A stretch of 64,000 nucleotides of DNA, taken from Pectobacterium carotovorum. GTDB taxonomy: Bacteria > Pseudomonadota > Gammaproteobacteria > Enterobacterales > Enterobacteriaceae. This document shows positions 36,445-44,777 of the stretch, in pieces (position 1 is the stretch's first letter; every line of letters begins with the position of its first letter). The stretch spans positions 1,674,001-1,738,000 of the forward strand of contig NZ_JAXAFK010000001.1 in NCBI RefSeq assembly GCF_033898505.1, given 5' to 3'. Under the pieces are notes generated by a model. The model ran no database searches, was not told the origin of the DNA, and saw only the letters and a list, made by a program, of their open reading frames with translations. A program made the translations under genes and the position numbers.

Positions 36445-39400
36445 CTACTCCAACCACAGCAAGGCATCGCCGGGGCTGACGGGTCGTCCCGGCTGGCAAC
36501 CGATGCGCTTCACCCGGCCAGACTGCGGCGCGCTAATCGTCAGTTCCATCTTCATGGCTTCGACGATAATCAGTGGCTGTCCGGCTTCGATGACATCCCC
36601 CACCTTCACCAGCACTTTCCAGATGTTGCCATTCATGTCTGCACTGACCTGAAACGCATCGTCATCGTTCTCTACCGGCTCAGCCGATATCGCCTCCTGT
36701 TGCGCGCTGTCATCCTCCTGCTGCCACAGCGCCACTTCCGTTTCAAACGCGGTGGCCTGACGCTGACGGAACGCGGCAATATCGTCGGCCTGCTCCGTTA
36801 GGAAATGGGTGTGTTCCGCAAAATCAAATTCGGTTTCTTCGATATGGATCGCGGCACGCCCTTCGCGGAAATCGTCACGCAGCGCCGTGAGTTCAGCTTC
36901 GCTGACCGGATAAAACCGCACCTGATCGAAGAAGCGCAGCAGCCACGGCTCGCCCGCAATGAACTGATCGTTTTTGAGGAATTTGTTCCAGATAGGCAGC
37001 GTGCGCCCCACCAGTTGATAGCCGCCCGGCGAATCCATGCCATAGATGCACATGTACATGCCGCCGATGCCAACCGTACCTTCGGCGGTGAAAGTACGCG
37101 CCGGGTTGTATTTGGAACTCAGCAGACGGTGGCGCGGATCGACTGGCACCGCACAGGGCGCGCCGAGATAAACGTCGCCCAGCCCCAGAATCAGGTAGCT
37201 GGCATCAAAAATGATGTCGCGAACGTTTTCACGGCTCGGTAATCCGTTAATACGTTGAATAAAATCAACGTTGTTCGGCAGCCAGGGCGCGCTGGCGCGG
37301 ACGGTTTCACGGTAGCGCTCCACTGCACCGAGCGTGGCGCTGTCTTCAAACGCCATCGGTAAATGGACGATGCGCGACGGCACTTTCATCTGGCTGACGT
37401 CACCCAGCTGATTTTCCAGATGCAGTAGCATGTCCAGCAGCGCACGCTGGCGGATAACCCGACTGTCATAGCGCACCTGTAGCGAACGCACGCCGGGCGA
37501 CAGTTCTTCGATCCCTGCCGTTTCTGAGGCGCGGATCGCCGCCATTAACAGATGAACGCGCAGCCGCAGCGCCAGATCCAGCACGTTGTCGCCGTATTCA
37601 ATCAGAACATAGTTATCTCCTGCCTGACGATACACGGCGGCTGGCGTAGTCGCGGTAGCCGATACCGCAGCCAGCACCGTGGCAGAACCGTGCTCCGTTG
37701 TCGCCAGCGAGGGTACATCAAACGCGGGTGAATGCGCCGTACCCAGCGTGGACACGCAGGCAGACTGCGCCTGTTCCAGCGCCAGCGCTTCATCTGCGCT
37801 GATGGGATGGAAACGGATACGATCGCCGGGCTTCATCTGACCGACTTTCCACAGTTCCGCTTTAGCAATCGTGACCGGACAGACAAATCCGCCCAGACTC
37901 GGACCGTCTCTGGTGAGGATCACCGGGAAATCACCGGTAAAATTCACCGCGCCAATGGCGTATTCACAGTCGTGAACATTGGAAGGATGGAGACCCGCCT
38001 CGCCGCCGTTAGCCCGCGTCCAGGTGGGTTTCGGCCCGACCAGACGCACGCCCAGCCGATTCGAGTTGTAGTGCACCTGCCATTCCGCTGCGAAGAATTC
38101 ATCAATCGCCGCGTGGGTAAAGAAATCCGGCGCACCGTGTGGACCATAGAGCACGCCAATGCGCCACTCATCGCCGTACTGCGGAATGAGTGCGGCGTCC
38201 ACAGCTTGCGGTGCGCTCACCGGCGTGGGCGTGGTGCAAGCGGGCAAGTCAGGCTGAGAAATCGCCAGCATATCCGCCACGCGCAGCGTTCGTCCGGCAT
38301 GACCGCCAAATTCCCCCAGCGCGAAAGTCGAACGGCTGCCGAGATACTGCGGCACATCAATGCCGTTGCGTACCGCCAGATAGGTGCGACAGCCAGACTG
38401 CGCGCGCCCCAGCGTCAACGTTTGCCCCGCTGTTACCGTCACCGGCTGCCAATACGGCACCGTTTCCCCATCCAGCATCGCCGGACAGTCTGCTCCCGTC
38501 AGCGCAATTACCGCCTCACAGTGGAAGCGCAACGTCGGGCCTTGCAGCGTAAACTCCAGCCCTGCCGCTGCCTCATCGTTGCCGACAATACGGTTCGCCA
38601 GACGGAACGCGAAATCGTCCATCGGGCCGGACGGCGGTACGCCGATATCCCAATAGCCGAGGCGTCCGGGGTAGTCCTGCACGCTGCTCCAGGTACCGGG
38701 TTGAATCACCTCAATCACCGAGGCAGATGGCGTAAAGCTGTCGAGCATCCGCGTCCAGACCGTTCCGTTGCGAAACGCATCGGTGGTGATAATCTGGCGC
38801 AGGTAATCGAGGTTGGTGGCAATACCGTGCAAACGCGTGGCATTCAGCGCCTGCCGCATCTTCTCCAGTGCCAGTTCACGGGTTTCCGCATGAACGATCA
38901 GTTTGGCGATCATCGGATCGTAATACGCCGACACCTCGGTGCCGGTACTCACCCAGCCGTCAACCCGCACGCCAGCAGGAAACGCCACTTCGGTCAGCAC
39001 GCCGGGGCTGGGTTGGAAATTTTTCAGTGGATCTTCCGCGTAAATGCGGACTTCAATCGCGGCACCACGCGGTGCCTGCGTCAATTGCGCCCAGTCCAGC
39101 GGTTCATCCGCCGCGACGCGCAGCATACATTCGACCAAATCCAGCCCGGTGACACACTCCGTTACCGGGTGTTCCACCTGCAAACGGGTATTCACTTCGA
39201 GGAAAAAGAACGCATCACGCTCGGCGTCGTAGATATATTCCACCGTTCCCGCGCTGCGATAGTTAACCAGTTCACCCAGTTTCACCGCTGAGGCCAGCAG
39301 CGCCGCGCGCGTGGCGTCCGGCAAATGCGGTGCGGGCGTTTCCTCCACAACCTTCTGGTTACGGCGTTGCAATGAGCAATCACGTTCGCCCAGCGCCACC

Positions 39401-40059
39401 ACGCGACCTTTGCCATCGCCAAAAATCTGTACTTCGACGTGACGTGCCCGATCGATACAGCGTTCGAGGAACACGCCCGCATCACTGAAGAACTGTTCGC
39501 CCAAACGGCGCACGCTTTCCCACGCAGCCTGTAACGCCACGGCATCCGCGCAGCGCGTCAGACCAATGCCGCCGCCACCGGCGGTACTTTTCAGCATCAC
39601 CGGATAGCCGATGTCCTCGGCGGCGGCCAGTGCGTCCTCCAGAGAGGCCAGCAGCGGCGTTCCTGGCGTCATTGGCACACCAGCGGCAGCGGCCAATTCA
39701 CGGGCGCGGTGTTTCAAGCCAAACTCGCCAATTTGCTGCGCGGTTGGCCCAACAAACGCAATGCCGGCCTTTTCACACGCCGCGGCAAACGGCAGGCTCT
39801 CTGACAGAAAACCGTAGCCCGGCCAGACAGCCTCTGCCCCCGTCTGCTGTGCGGCGGCAAGCACCTTATCGATACGCAGATAGCTATCGCTGGCCTTCTC
39901 GCCACCAATCGGTACAGCGATGTCTGCGTCTTTCACATGCAGGGCGTTTTTATCCGCGTCGGAATAAATCGCCACGCTGGTTATCCCCAAACGCTTCAAC
40001 GTGCGTATGGCGCGGCAGGCAATTTCACCCCGGTTAGCGATCAGTACGGTCTTAAACAT
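36445..40059 (-). CDS. Urea carboxylase (biotin-dependent)
   Basis: A full-length 1204-residue enzyme with domains in order: ATP-grasp biotin carboxylase (residues 1-450; KSTAGGGGIGLTRC, EVNTRLQVEHPVTE), KipA-like carboxyltransferase half (about 465-770; GYWDIGVPPSGPMDDFA), KipI-like half (about 830-1080; DIIFDASYLILGLGDVYLG) and biotin carrier with VEAMKMEL, Lys1170 biotinylated. It carboxylates urea to allophanate with ATP. Some relatives prefer guanidine, but those come with carboxyguanidine deiminase genes; here the partners are a urea transporter and allophanate hydrolase. It starts inside the end of the hydrolase gene, with an AGGAGG site. Confidence 0.92.
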   Translation of the reverse strand: MFKTVLIANRGEIACRAIRTLKRLGITSVAIYSDADKNALHVKDADIAVPIGGEKASDSYLRIDKVLAAAQQTGAEAVWPGYGFLSESLPFAAACEKAGIAFVGPTAQQIGEFGLKHRARELAAAAGVPMTPGTPLLASLEDALAAAEDIGYPVMLKSTAGGGGIGLTRCADAVALQAAWESVRRLGEQFFSDAGVFLERCIDRARHVEVQIFGDGKGRVVALGERDCSLQRRNQKVVEETPAPHLPDATRAALLASAVKLGELVNYRSAGTVEYIYDAERDAFFFLEVNTRLQVEHPVTECVTGLDLVECMLRVAADEPLDWAQLTQAPRGAAIEVRIYAEDPLKNFQPSPGVLTEVAFPAGVRVDGWVSTGTEVSAYYDPMIAKLIVHAETRELALEKMRQALNATRLHGIATNLDYLRQIITTDAFRNGTVWTRMLDSFTPSASVIEVIQPGTWSSVQDYPGRLGYWDIGVPPSGPMDDFAFRLANRIVGNDEAAAGLEFTLQGPTLRFHCEAVIALTGADCPAMLDGETVPYWQPVTVTAGQTLTLGRAQSGCRTYLAVRNGIDVPQYLGSRSTFALGEFGGHAGRTLRVADMLAISQPDLPACTTPTPVSAPQAVDAALIPQYGDEWRIGVLYGPHGAPDFFTHAAIDEFFAAEWQVHYNSNRLGVRLVGPKPTWTRANGGEAGLHPSNVHDCEYAIGAVNFTGDFPVILTRDGPSLGGFVCPVTIAKAELWKVGQMKPGDRIRFHPISADEALALEQAQSACVSTLGTAHSPAFDVPSLATTEHGSATVLAAVSATATTPAAVYRQAGDNYVLIEYGDNVLDLALRLRVHLLMAAIRASETAGIEELSPGVRSLQVRYDSRVIRQRALLDMLLHLENQLGDVSQMKVPSRIVHLPMAFEDSATLGAVERYRETVRASAPWLPNNVDFIQRINGLPSRENVRDIIFDASYLILGLGDVYLGAPCAVPVDPRHRLLSSKYNPARTFTAEGTVGIGGMYMCIYGMDSPGGYQLVGRTLPIWNKFLKNDQFIAGEPWLLRFFDQVRFYPVSEAELTALRDDFREGRAAIHIEETEFDFAEHTHFLTEQADDIAAFRQRQATAFETEVALWQQEDDSAQQEAISAEPVENDDDAFQVSADMNGNIWKVLVKVGDVIEAGQPLIIVEAMKMELTISAPQSGRVKRIGCQPGRPVSPGDALLWLE

Positions 40060-41854
40060 GGGACGCCTCCTGACGGGCTAGCCAGTGACGCCAGCCGCCG
40101 AATTCCGTGATATCCACGGCATCGCTCAGCGCAGCCGGTTCGCAGATAAAGCCTTTAACCTGCCGTCCGTCGGCTAACGTCAGCGTGCCAATGCCCAGCG
40201 GCGCAGGAATTTCCGCGACGAACTCACCAAAGCGCACCAGCGGGATGTCCCAAAGTTCGACGATAATCGCCGCGCCGTCGTTGCTTTTCGCTAAGCCGGG
40301 CTTGGCCGGTTGCGTATTCGCCAGCGCATAAAGACGATAGTTCTCCGCCGTGCGCGTCTCTTCCACCCACACGGCATCGCGGCTAGTCAGTTGGTGATTT
40401 AGCGGCATGCCCGTCAGGTGTGCGCCAACAACGGCGAGACGGACGTGTAATGTGGAAGGCGGCAAGGTGGCCGGTCCCGCAGGCAGCGTTTTTCCTGTTG
40501 CCCCCAGCGTGAGCGCCAACTGTGCCTGCCAGCGCAGACCAAAGCTCGCTAACGCACGGTCGTGCCAGGCGGGCGCAATCAGCGTGATCCCTGCCGGCAA
40601 ACCATCGGTACGGAAAGGTGCTGGCAGCGCTAGCGCCGAGAGATCGGCCAGATTGGTAAAGTTGGTGTAAGTGCCCAACTGGGAGTTGTAGCGTACCGGT
40701 TCCTGCTTCATCGCCTCACGCGTGTGGATTGTCGGCGAGGTTGGCACGACTAATGCCTCGAACGATGCCAGCGTCTGCTTAATCTGACGTGCCAGTTCGG
40801 CACGCAGGTATTCTGCCCTGAACGCCTCTACCGCGCTGAAGCGCTCGCCGCCGGCCACAATACCGTGCACCACCGGATCCATGCTCTCTGGCTGCCGCAG
40901 CATATCGCCCACCGCGACGGTGCGTTCAGCCACCCAGGGGCCTTGATACAGTTGATCGGCTAGCTGCGCGAAAATGCTGAAATCGATCGGATGCAGCGTC
41001 GCGCCCGCCGCTTCCAGTTCGACCAACGCCTGCTGCCAGGCAGCCTGTGCGACAACGTCGGCAAAGAAAGTCGGATCGCTGGGAATAGCAAAACGCGGCT
41101 GCGCTGGCAGCGCCGCCGGCGCGCTGGCGGGATGGCTGCGCGAGTAGGCATCCGCAGCATCGTACCCGCCAGCCAGTTCAGCGACGGTAAATGCATCTTC
41201 GACGGTTAGCGCAAACACGGAGATAGTGTCATTCAGGCGACAGGCCGGTACGACACCACTTGCCGATAGCCACCCTTTCGTCGGCTTCAGGCCGACAACA
41301 TTGTTAAACCCGGCAGGAATGCGCCCCGAGCCTGCGGTATCGGTTCCCAGCGAAAACGCAACCAGCCCGCGCGCCAGCACCGAGGCCGAGCCTGAACTGG
41401 AACCGCCGCTAACATAGTCCGCGTTAAAGGTGTTTGGCACTTCACCAAACGGTGAGCGCGTACCGACCAGACCGGTCGCAAACTGATCGAGGTTGGTTTT
41501 GCCAATGACAATCGCCCCTGCCGCTTTCAGTTTGGCAACGGCAGTCGCATCTTCGCCAGCCAGATAGGTAAATGCCGGGCATGCCGCGCTCGTTGGCCAT
41601 CCCGCGACATCAATATTGTCTTTGACGGCAAAAGGAACGCCGAACAGCGGCAGCGCGTCTGGATTTTCACGATACCGAGGCAATAGCGCCGCGATTTGTG
41701 CCTGAAGCAATTCGGGAGTCGCCAGCGCGATCCACGCCGGATCGTCCGACGACAAGCTGGCGAGCAGTGCGCCTAGCGTTTCACCAACGCAATCGGCCTG
41801 CTGTTGATAATGCTGTTTCCATTCCTGAAGCGTGAGCCCTGTCATTCTTGGCAT
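40052..41854 (-). CDS. Allophanate hydrolase
   Basis: A 600-residue amidase-signature enzyme. The catalytic Ser-cisSer-Lys set lies in VKDNIDVAGWPTSAACPAF and GGSSSGSASVLARGLVAFSLGTDTAGSGR (core GGSSSGSASV). The C-terminal 140 residues are the allophanate-hydrolase-specific domain. It splits allophanate to 2 NH3 and 2 CO2, completing urea breakdown. First gene of the minus-strand block; overlaps urea carboxylase by 8 bp. A second in-frame ATG three codons on is possible. Confidence 0.93.
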   Translation of the reverse strand: MPRMTGLTLQEWKQHYQQQADCVGETLGALLASLSSDDPAWIALATPELLQAQIAALLPRYRENPDALPLFGVPFAVKDNIDVAGWPTSAACPAFTYLAGEDATAVAKLKAAGAIVIGKTNLDQFATGLVGTRSPFGEVPNTFNADYVSGGSSSGSASVLARGLVAFSLGTDTAGSGRIPAGFNNVVGLKPTKGWLSASGVVPACRLNDTISVFALTVEDAFTVAELAGGYDAADAYSRSHPASAPAALPAQPRFAIPSDPTFFADVVAQAAWQQALVELEAAGATLHPIDFSIFAQLADQLYQGPWVAERTVAVGDMLRQPESMDPVVHGIVAGGERFSAVEAFRAEYLRAELARQIKQTLASFEALVVPTSPTIHTREAMKQEPVRYNSQLGTYTNFTNLADLSALALPAPFRTDGLPAGITLIAPAWHDRALASFGLRWQAQLALTLGATGKTLPAGPATLPPSTLHVRLAVVGAHLTGMPLNHQLTSRDAVWVEETRTAENYRLYALANTQPAKPGLAKSNDGAAIIVELWDIPLVRFGEFVAEIPAPLGIGTLTLADGRQVKGFICEPAALSDAVDITEFGGWRHWLARQEASHV

Positions 41855-41867
41855 GATGTGAATCCCA

Positions 41868-41881
41868 TCTGGTATACAAGA
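41868..41881. promoter_or_regulatory. Candidate GntR operator before the urea block
   Basis: CTGGTATACAAGA carries a TKGTATACMA-like palindrome with GTATAC at its centre, 16 bp upstream of the allophanate hydrolase start. FadR/VanR-type GntR proteins favour such sites. Confidence 0.45.
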
Positions 41882-41941
41882 TTGAATTCACTAAAGCGAA
41901 AACCATGCCAGCTTTTATTCTATTGATTTATATGAGGTTAG

Positions 41942-41956
41942 ATTGATTCGATCAAT
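41942..41956. promoter_or_regulatory. Palindrome upstream of the urea block
   Basis: ATTGATTCGATCAAT: two perfect 6-bp arms around TCG, about 90 bp upstream of the hydrolase start. Possible operator; no known match. Confidence 0.4.
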
Positions 41957-42017
41957 TTCCATGCACAGAAAAGGAACAACCGTGCGCCATCGCGGAGCAC
42001 GGTTGCAAAATAATTAG

Positions 42018-42146
42018 CCTTTCAATTTCGGTAACGCATTCGGAGCCTGGCTTGGTGGTACAGTTATTGCCGCAGGCTTCAGCCTACAGTCGCCTAACTG
42101 GGCAGGCGATATCCTTTCCGCCATCGCACTGTTACTCACTATGTGA
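42018..42146 (+). pseudogene. C-terminal remnant of an MFS transporter gene
   Basis: Forty-two codons ending in TGA translate to a piece typical of the last helix pair of AraJ/YdhP-type sugar or drug efflux permeases: FNFGNAFGAWLGGTVIAAGF, then SPNWAGDILSAIALLLTM. A TAG precedes it in frame and no start or earlier helices remain in the 381-bp space. It is a gene relic left by deletion. Confidence 0.75.
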
Positions 42147-42235
42147 TCTGGTTTGACAGATAAAATCGGGCAAGTGGCAGAACAATGCTAATCTGGTGAT
42201 AGTCTGATGTTTCTTCAGGAGGGAAAGGTAATCAA

Positions 42236-43276
42236 ATGAAATATAAAGGTATTGTTTACGATGTAGGGTTAAGGTTTACTGTAAATCATCCTCTATCCGT
42301 TGAACCCTTTGATCCTGTTCTGGTGCGATATGACATCAACGCTATCGCCAACGATATGCATGCGAATGCAATACGGATCGAAGGAGAAGATATCGAGCGT
42401 CTGATCGTCGCAACACGACTCGCTCATGCCTCTGGGCTTACCGTCTTTTTTAATCCCTGGAAAATGAATGTGTCAGTCAATGAACTGGTTTCTTATTTCA
42501 GAGAAGCCGCTCGGGCAGCCGAAATACTCAGGAAGGAGGGCGTAAAAATCATCTTCGTCTGTGGCTGCGAAATTACGCTGTTTAATCAGGGAATATTCTC
42601 CGGTAACACGGTGATAGAGCGGGTTGAATGGCTGGGCGCGCTGGGACAAAACCATCACACTTCAGAGGCCGAGACGATACTGGCCGAAAAATTAGTGCAG
42701 TTGAACGAGGTACTTCAAGACATTTCCAAAGCGGTACGAAATGAATATGGCGGGCTATTAACTTATGCCGCAGGTTCTTGGGAAAGCGTAGATAATTCGC
42801 TGTTTGATATCACTGGCGTTGACTACTATCGGCATGGTGAGTCGTCAGAAGAATATGTCTCCGGGCTTGAGCGTTACCGCACTGACAAGCCATTTGTCGT
42901 CATGGAAGTCGGCTGCTGTAGTTATGTCGGTGCAGCAGAAAAAGGGGCTGGCGGTTTTATGCTTCTGGAAGGACAACATCCTGATGGAACCGGAAGTTTT
43001 ACTGGGGGAATCGTGCCCGTACGCAGTGAACAAGAACAAGCCAATTATGTTGGAGAGCAGCTTGAACTTCTTCATCATGCCGGTGTGGAAGGCGTATTCA
43101 TCTATGTATTTTCTTTTCCGACCTACAGAACGGGAGAAGGTGCAAAAGATCTGGACATGATGAGCTTTTCACTAGTTAAAACGTTCCCGGAAAACGATCC
43201 CAGATCAACACAAATACCTCCGTGGATGCCTAAAGAATCCTTCCATCGCATCGCGAGCTTTTACCGTAATAACTAA
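42236..43276 (+). CDS. TIM-barrel glycoside-hydrolase-like protein, unknown
   Basis: The 346-residue protein resembles a group often labelled abortive phage infection protein, which is really a glycoside-hydrolase-type barrel. Its start MKYKGIVYDVGLRF, the AIANDMHANAIRIEGEDIERL stretch, FVCGCEITLFNQG (a Glu at the fourth strand) and FVVMEVGCCSY (a Glu at the seventh strand) fit a retaining glycosidase with two catalytic glutamates. No signal peptide. AGGAGGGAAAGG precedes the ATG. The substrate and any phage role are unproven. Confidence 0.7.
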   Translation: MKYKGIVYDVGLRFTVNHPLSVEPFDPVLVRYDINAIANDMHANAIRIEGEDIERLIVATRLAHASGLTVFFNPWKMNVSVNELVSYFREAARAAEILRKEGVKIIFVCGCEITLFNQGIFSGNTVIERVEWLGALGQNHHTSEAETILAEKLVQLNEVLQDISKAVRNEYGGLLTYAAGSWESVDNSLFDITGVDYYRHGESSEEYVSGLERYRTDKPFVVMEVGCCSYVGAAEKGAGGFMLLEGQHPDGTGSFTGGIVPVRSEQEQANYVGEQLELLHHAGVEGVFIYVFSFPTYRTGEGAKDLDMMSFSLVKTFPENDPRSTQIPPWMPKESFHRIASFYRNN

Positions 43277-43284
43277 GTGCTCTT

Positions 43285-43315
43285 TCTCAGGCAGGGGCTT
43301 CTGCCCCGTCTGAGA
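43285..43315. terminator. Terminator after the TIM-barrel gene
   Basis: TCTCAG...GCAGGGGC pairs with GCCCC...CTGAGA around a short loop just after the stop, with a TTTTTTT run about 15 bp further on. Confidence 0.7.
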
Positions 43316-43408
43316 ATGCAAGCCTCGTTTTTTTCACGCGTAGAACATAGCATCAAAAACACGCTATTCCTGCGGAATACAGATCGTGATGTTTATGATT
43401 CTGTCGCG

Positions 43409-44416
43409 TCAGGCGATCTTCTTCGCGGCCTGCTGCGCCAGAATCGACAGCTCCGTCGCCTTGAAGATATGCGCTTGCGACATCGCAAGCTCGGTGCGAT
43501 CGCGGCAATCACGCAGAAAATCCGCGAAAAAGGTGCGTTCGACGCTGCCTGCGGGGGTAAAGCGCTGTTCGCCCTTGCCATTCACCAGATAAACGACGTT
43601 GCTTTCACCGCGCGTCAGATCGACGTATTTCCTGATTTCGATATAGCCTTCCGTTCCCAGTATCGTCAGGCGGCCGTCGCCCCAGACGCTCAACCCATCC
43701 GGTGTAAACCAGTCACAGCGAAAATAACCCGTCGCCCCATTGCCACCCAGCAGCATCGCATCGCCAAAATCCTCGAATTCTGGCTGATGCGGATGATGAT
43801 AATTTGCCGTCTGGCTGGTCACCACTCGCGCATCGGTGTTGCCGGTAAAATAGAGAAACTGTTCGATCTGATGAATACCAATATCGCAGAGGATCCCGCC
43901 GTACTGACGCTTTTGATAAAACCAGTCAGGCCGTGCGCCGCGTTCACGGTGGGGGCCGACGCCGATCGTCTGAATCACTCGACCGATCTCACCCTGTTGC
44001 ACCAGTTCACCGGCAAACAGCGCGCTATCCACATTGATTCGCTCATTAAAGTACACGGCAAATTTGCGACCGGTTTCCGCGACCCGGCGCTGGACGGCAT
44101 CCAACTGCTCCAGCGTGGTCAACGGCGGTTTGGCAGTGAAGAAATCTTTGCCTGCATCCAGCGTGCGCAGCGCCAGTTCGACTCGGTCGCAGGGAATGAC
44201 CGCGCAGGCAATAAGATCGATAGACGCATCGGCAATCAGCTGCTCCGCAGAATCAACAAAAGGCACGGCGGGGAACAGCGAGATGAATTTTTCCCGATTA
44301 TGCAGATCGGACTCGAACACGCCGACCAGTTCCGCCCCTGCATCAACCAGTTGTCGACACATGTCATAAATGTGGTTGTGCGCTAACCCAATCGCCGCAA
44401 ATCGAATCTTTTTCAT
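43409..44416 (-). CDS. Gfo/Idh/MocA-family oxidoreductase
   Basis: A 335-residue NAD(P)-dependent dehydrogenase of sugars or inositols. The Rossmann start is MKKIRFAAIGLAHNHIYDMC, where the usual GxGxxG is relaxed to GLAHNH. AGKDFFTAKPPLTTLEQL carries the conserved lysine-proline region and GGILCDIGIHQIEQFLYF the catalytic DxxxH. The ATG at 44416 has AGAGGTGAAG upstream and is chosen over 44440. It stands alone; substrate unknown. Confidence 0.85.
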   Translation of the reverse strand: MKKIRFAAIGLAHNHIYDMCRQLVDAGAELVGVFESDLHNREKFISLFPAVPFVDSAEQLIADASIDLIACAVIPCDRVELALRTLDAGKDFFTAKPPLTTLEQLDAVQRRVAETGRKFAVYFNERINVDSALFAGELVQQGEIGRVIQTIGVGPHRERGARPDWFYQKRQYGGILCDIGIHQIEQFLYFTGNTDARVVTSQTANYHHPHQPEFEDFGDAMLLGGNGATGYFRCDWFTPDGLSVWGDGRLTILGTEGYIEIRKYVDLTRGESNVVYLVNGKGEQRFTPAGSVERTFFADFLRDCRDRTELAMSQAHIFKATELSILAQQAAKKIA

Positions 44417-44561
44417 CTTCACCTCTGCCGATATCGCCATGCCAAACCGCTACAATAAGGCGGAAACCGAGCAGGCTAAAGACAAAAGCCGCGTAACGCG
44501 TTAGAATTTTTCCTGTTTTTTTAACATATCCACATTTTCTGCAACGCAACCAAAGATAACC

Positions 44562-44738
44562 ATGAAAAGAAAACGTATTCTGATTCCCCTCATCCTTCTG
44601 ATCCTGTTTGTGCTCTATCTGAATCGCGACGCGTTGAATCCCTTTGCGCCTGACTGCAAAAATCTTCCGGCGAATCAACCAAAGCCCGAAGAGTGTAAAA
44701 AGCCGGTGAAAGAAGTCGCTCCTGGTTTTGAGATTTAA
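44562..44738 (+). CDS. Small membrane protein, 58 residues
   Basis: Start MKRKRILIPLILLILFVLYL gives a basic N-terminus plus one membrane helix. After it comes a short Lys/Pro-rich tail with two cysteines (DCKNLP and EECKKP) ending VAPGFEI. The charge pattern suggests the tail lies outside the membrane. Only a weak AAAGATAA ribosome site is visible. It is divergent from the oxidoreductase gene by 145 bp. Function unknown. Confidence 0.6.
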   Translation: MKRKRILIPLILLILFVLYLNRDALNPFAPDCKNLPANQPKPEECKKPVKEVAPGFEI

Positions 44739-44770
44739 ACTTTTGAAATTTAAGCCTTCGAGATTTAAGC
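44730..44770. repeat. Three 15-bp-period short repeats at the 3' end of the small gene
   Basis: GAGATTTAAAC, GAAATTTAAGC and GAGATTTAAGC start at 44730, 44745 and 44760. The first supplies the stop codon of the 58-residue protein. Confidence 0.6.
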
Positions 44771-44777
44771 TGGCGCA

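Noticed and set aside
37732..39291. 519-codon plus-strand frame inside the urea carboxylase gene
   Set aside because: It is the antisense shadow of a high-GC coding region; the minus strand shows a complete urea carboxylase with all domains.
36445..40059. Guanidine carboxylase instead of urea carboxylase
   Set aside because: No carboxyguanidine deiminase genes or guanidine riboswitch are visible, while a urea transporter and allophanate hydrolase are adjacent. The key substrate residue was not checked.
43277..44386. 369-codon plus-strand frame opposite the Gfo/Idh/MocA gene
   Set aside because: The minus strand encodes a clear oxidoreductase; the plus frame has no family features.
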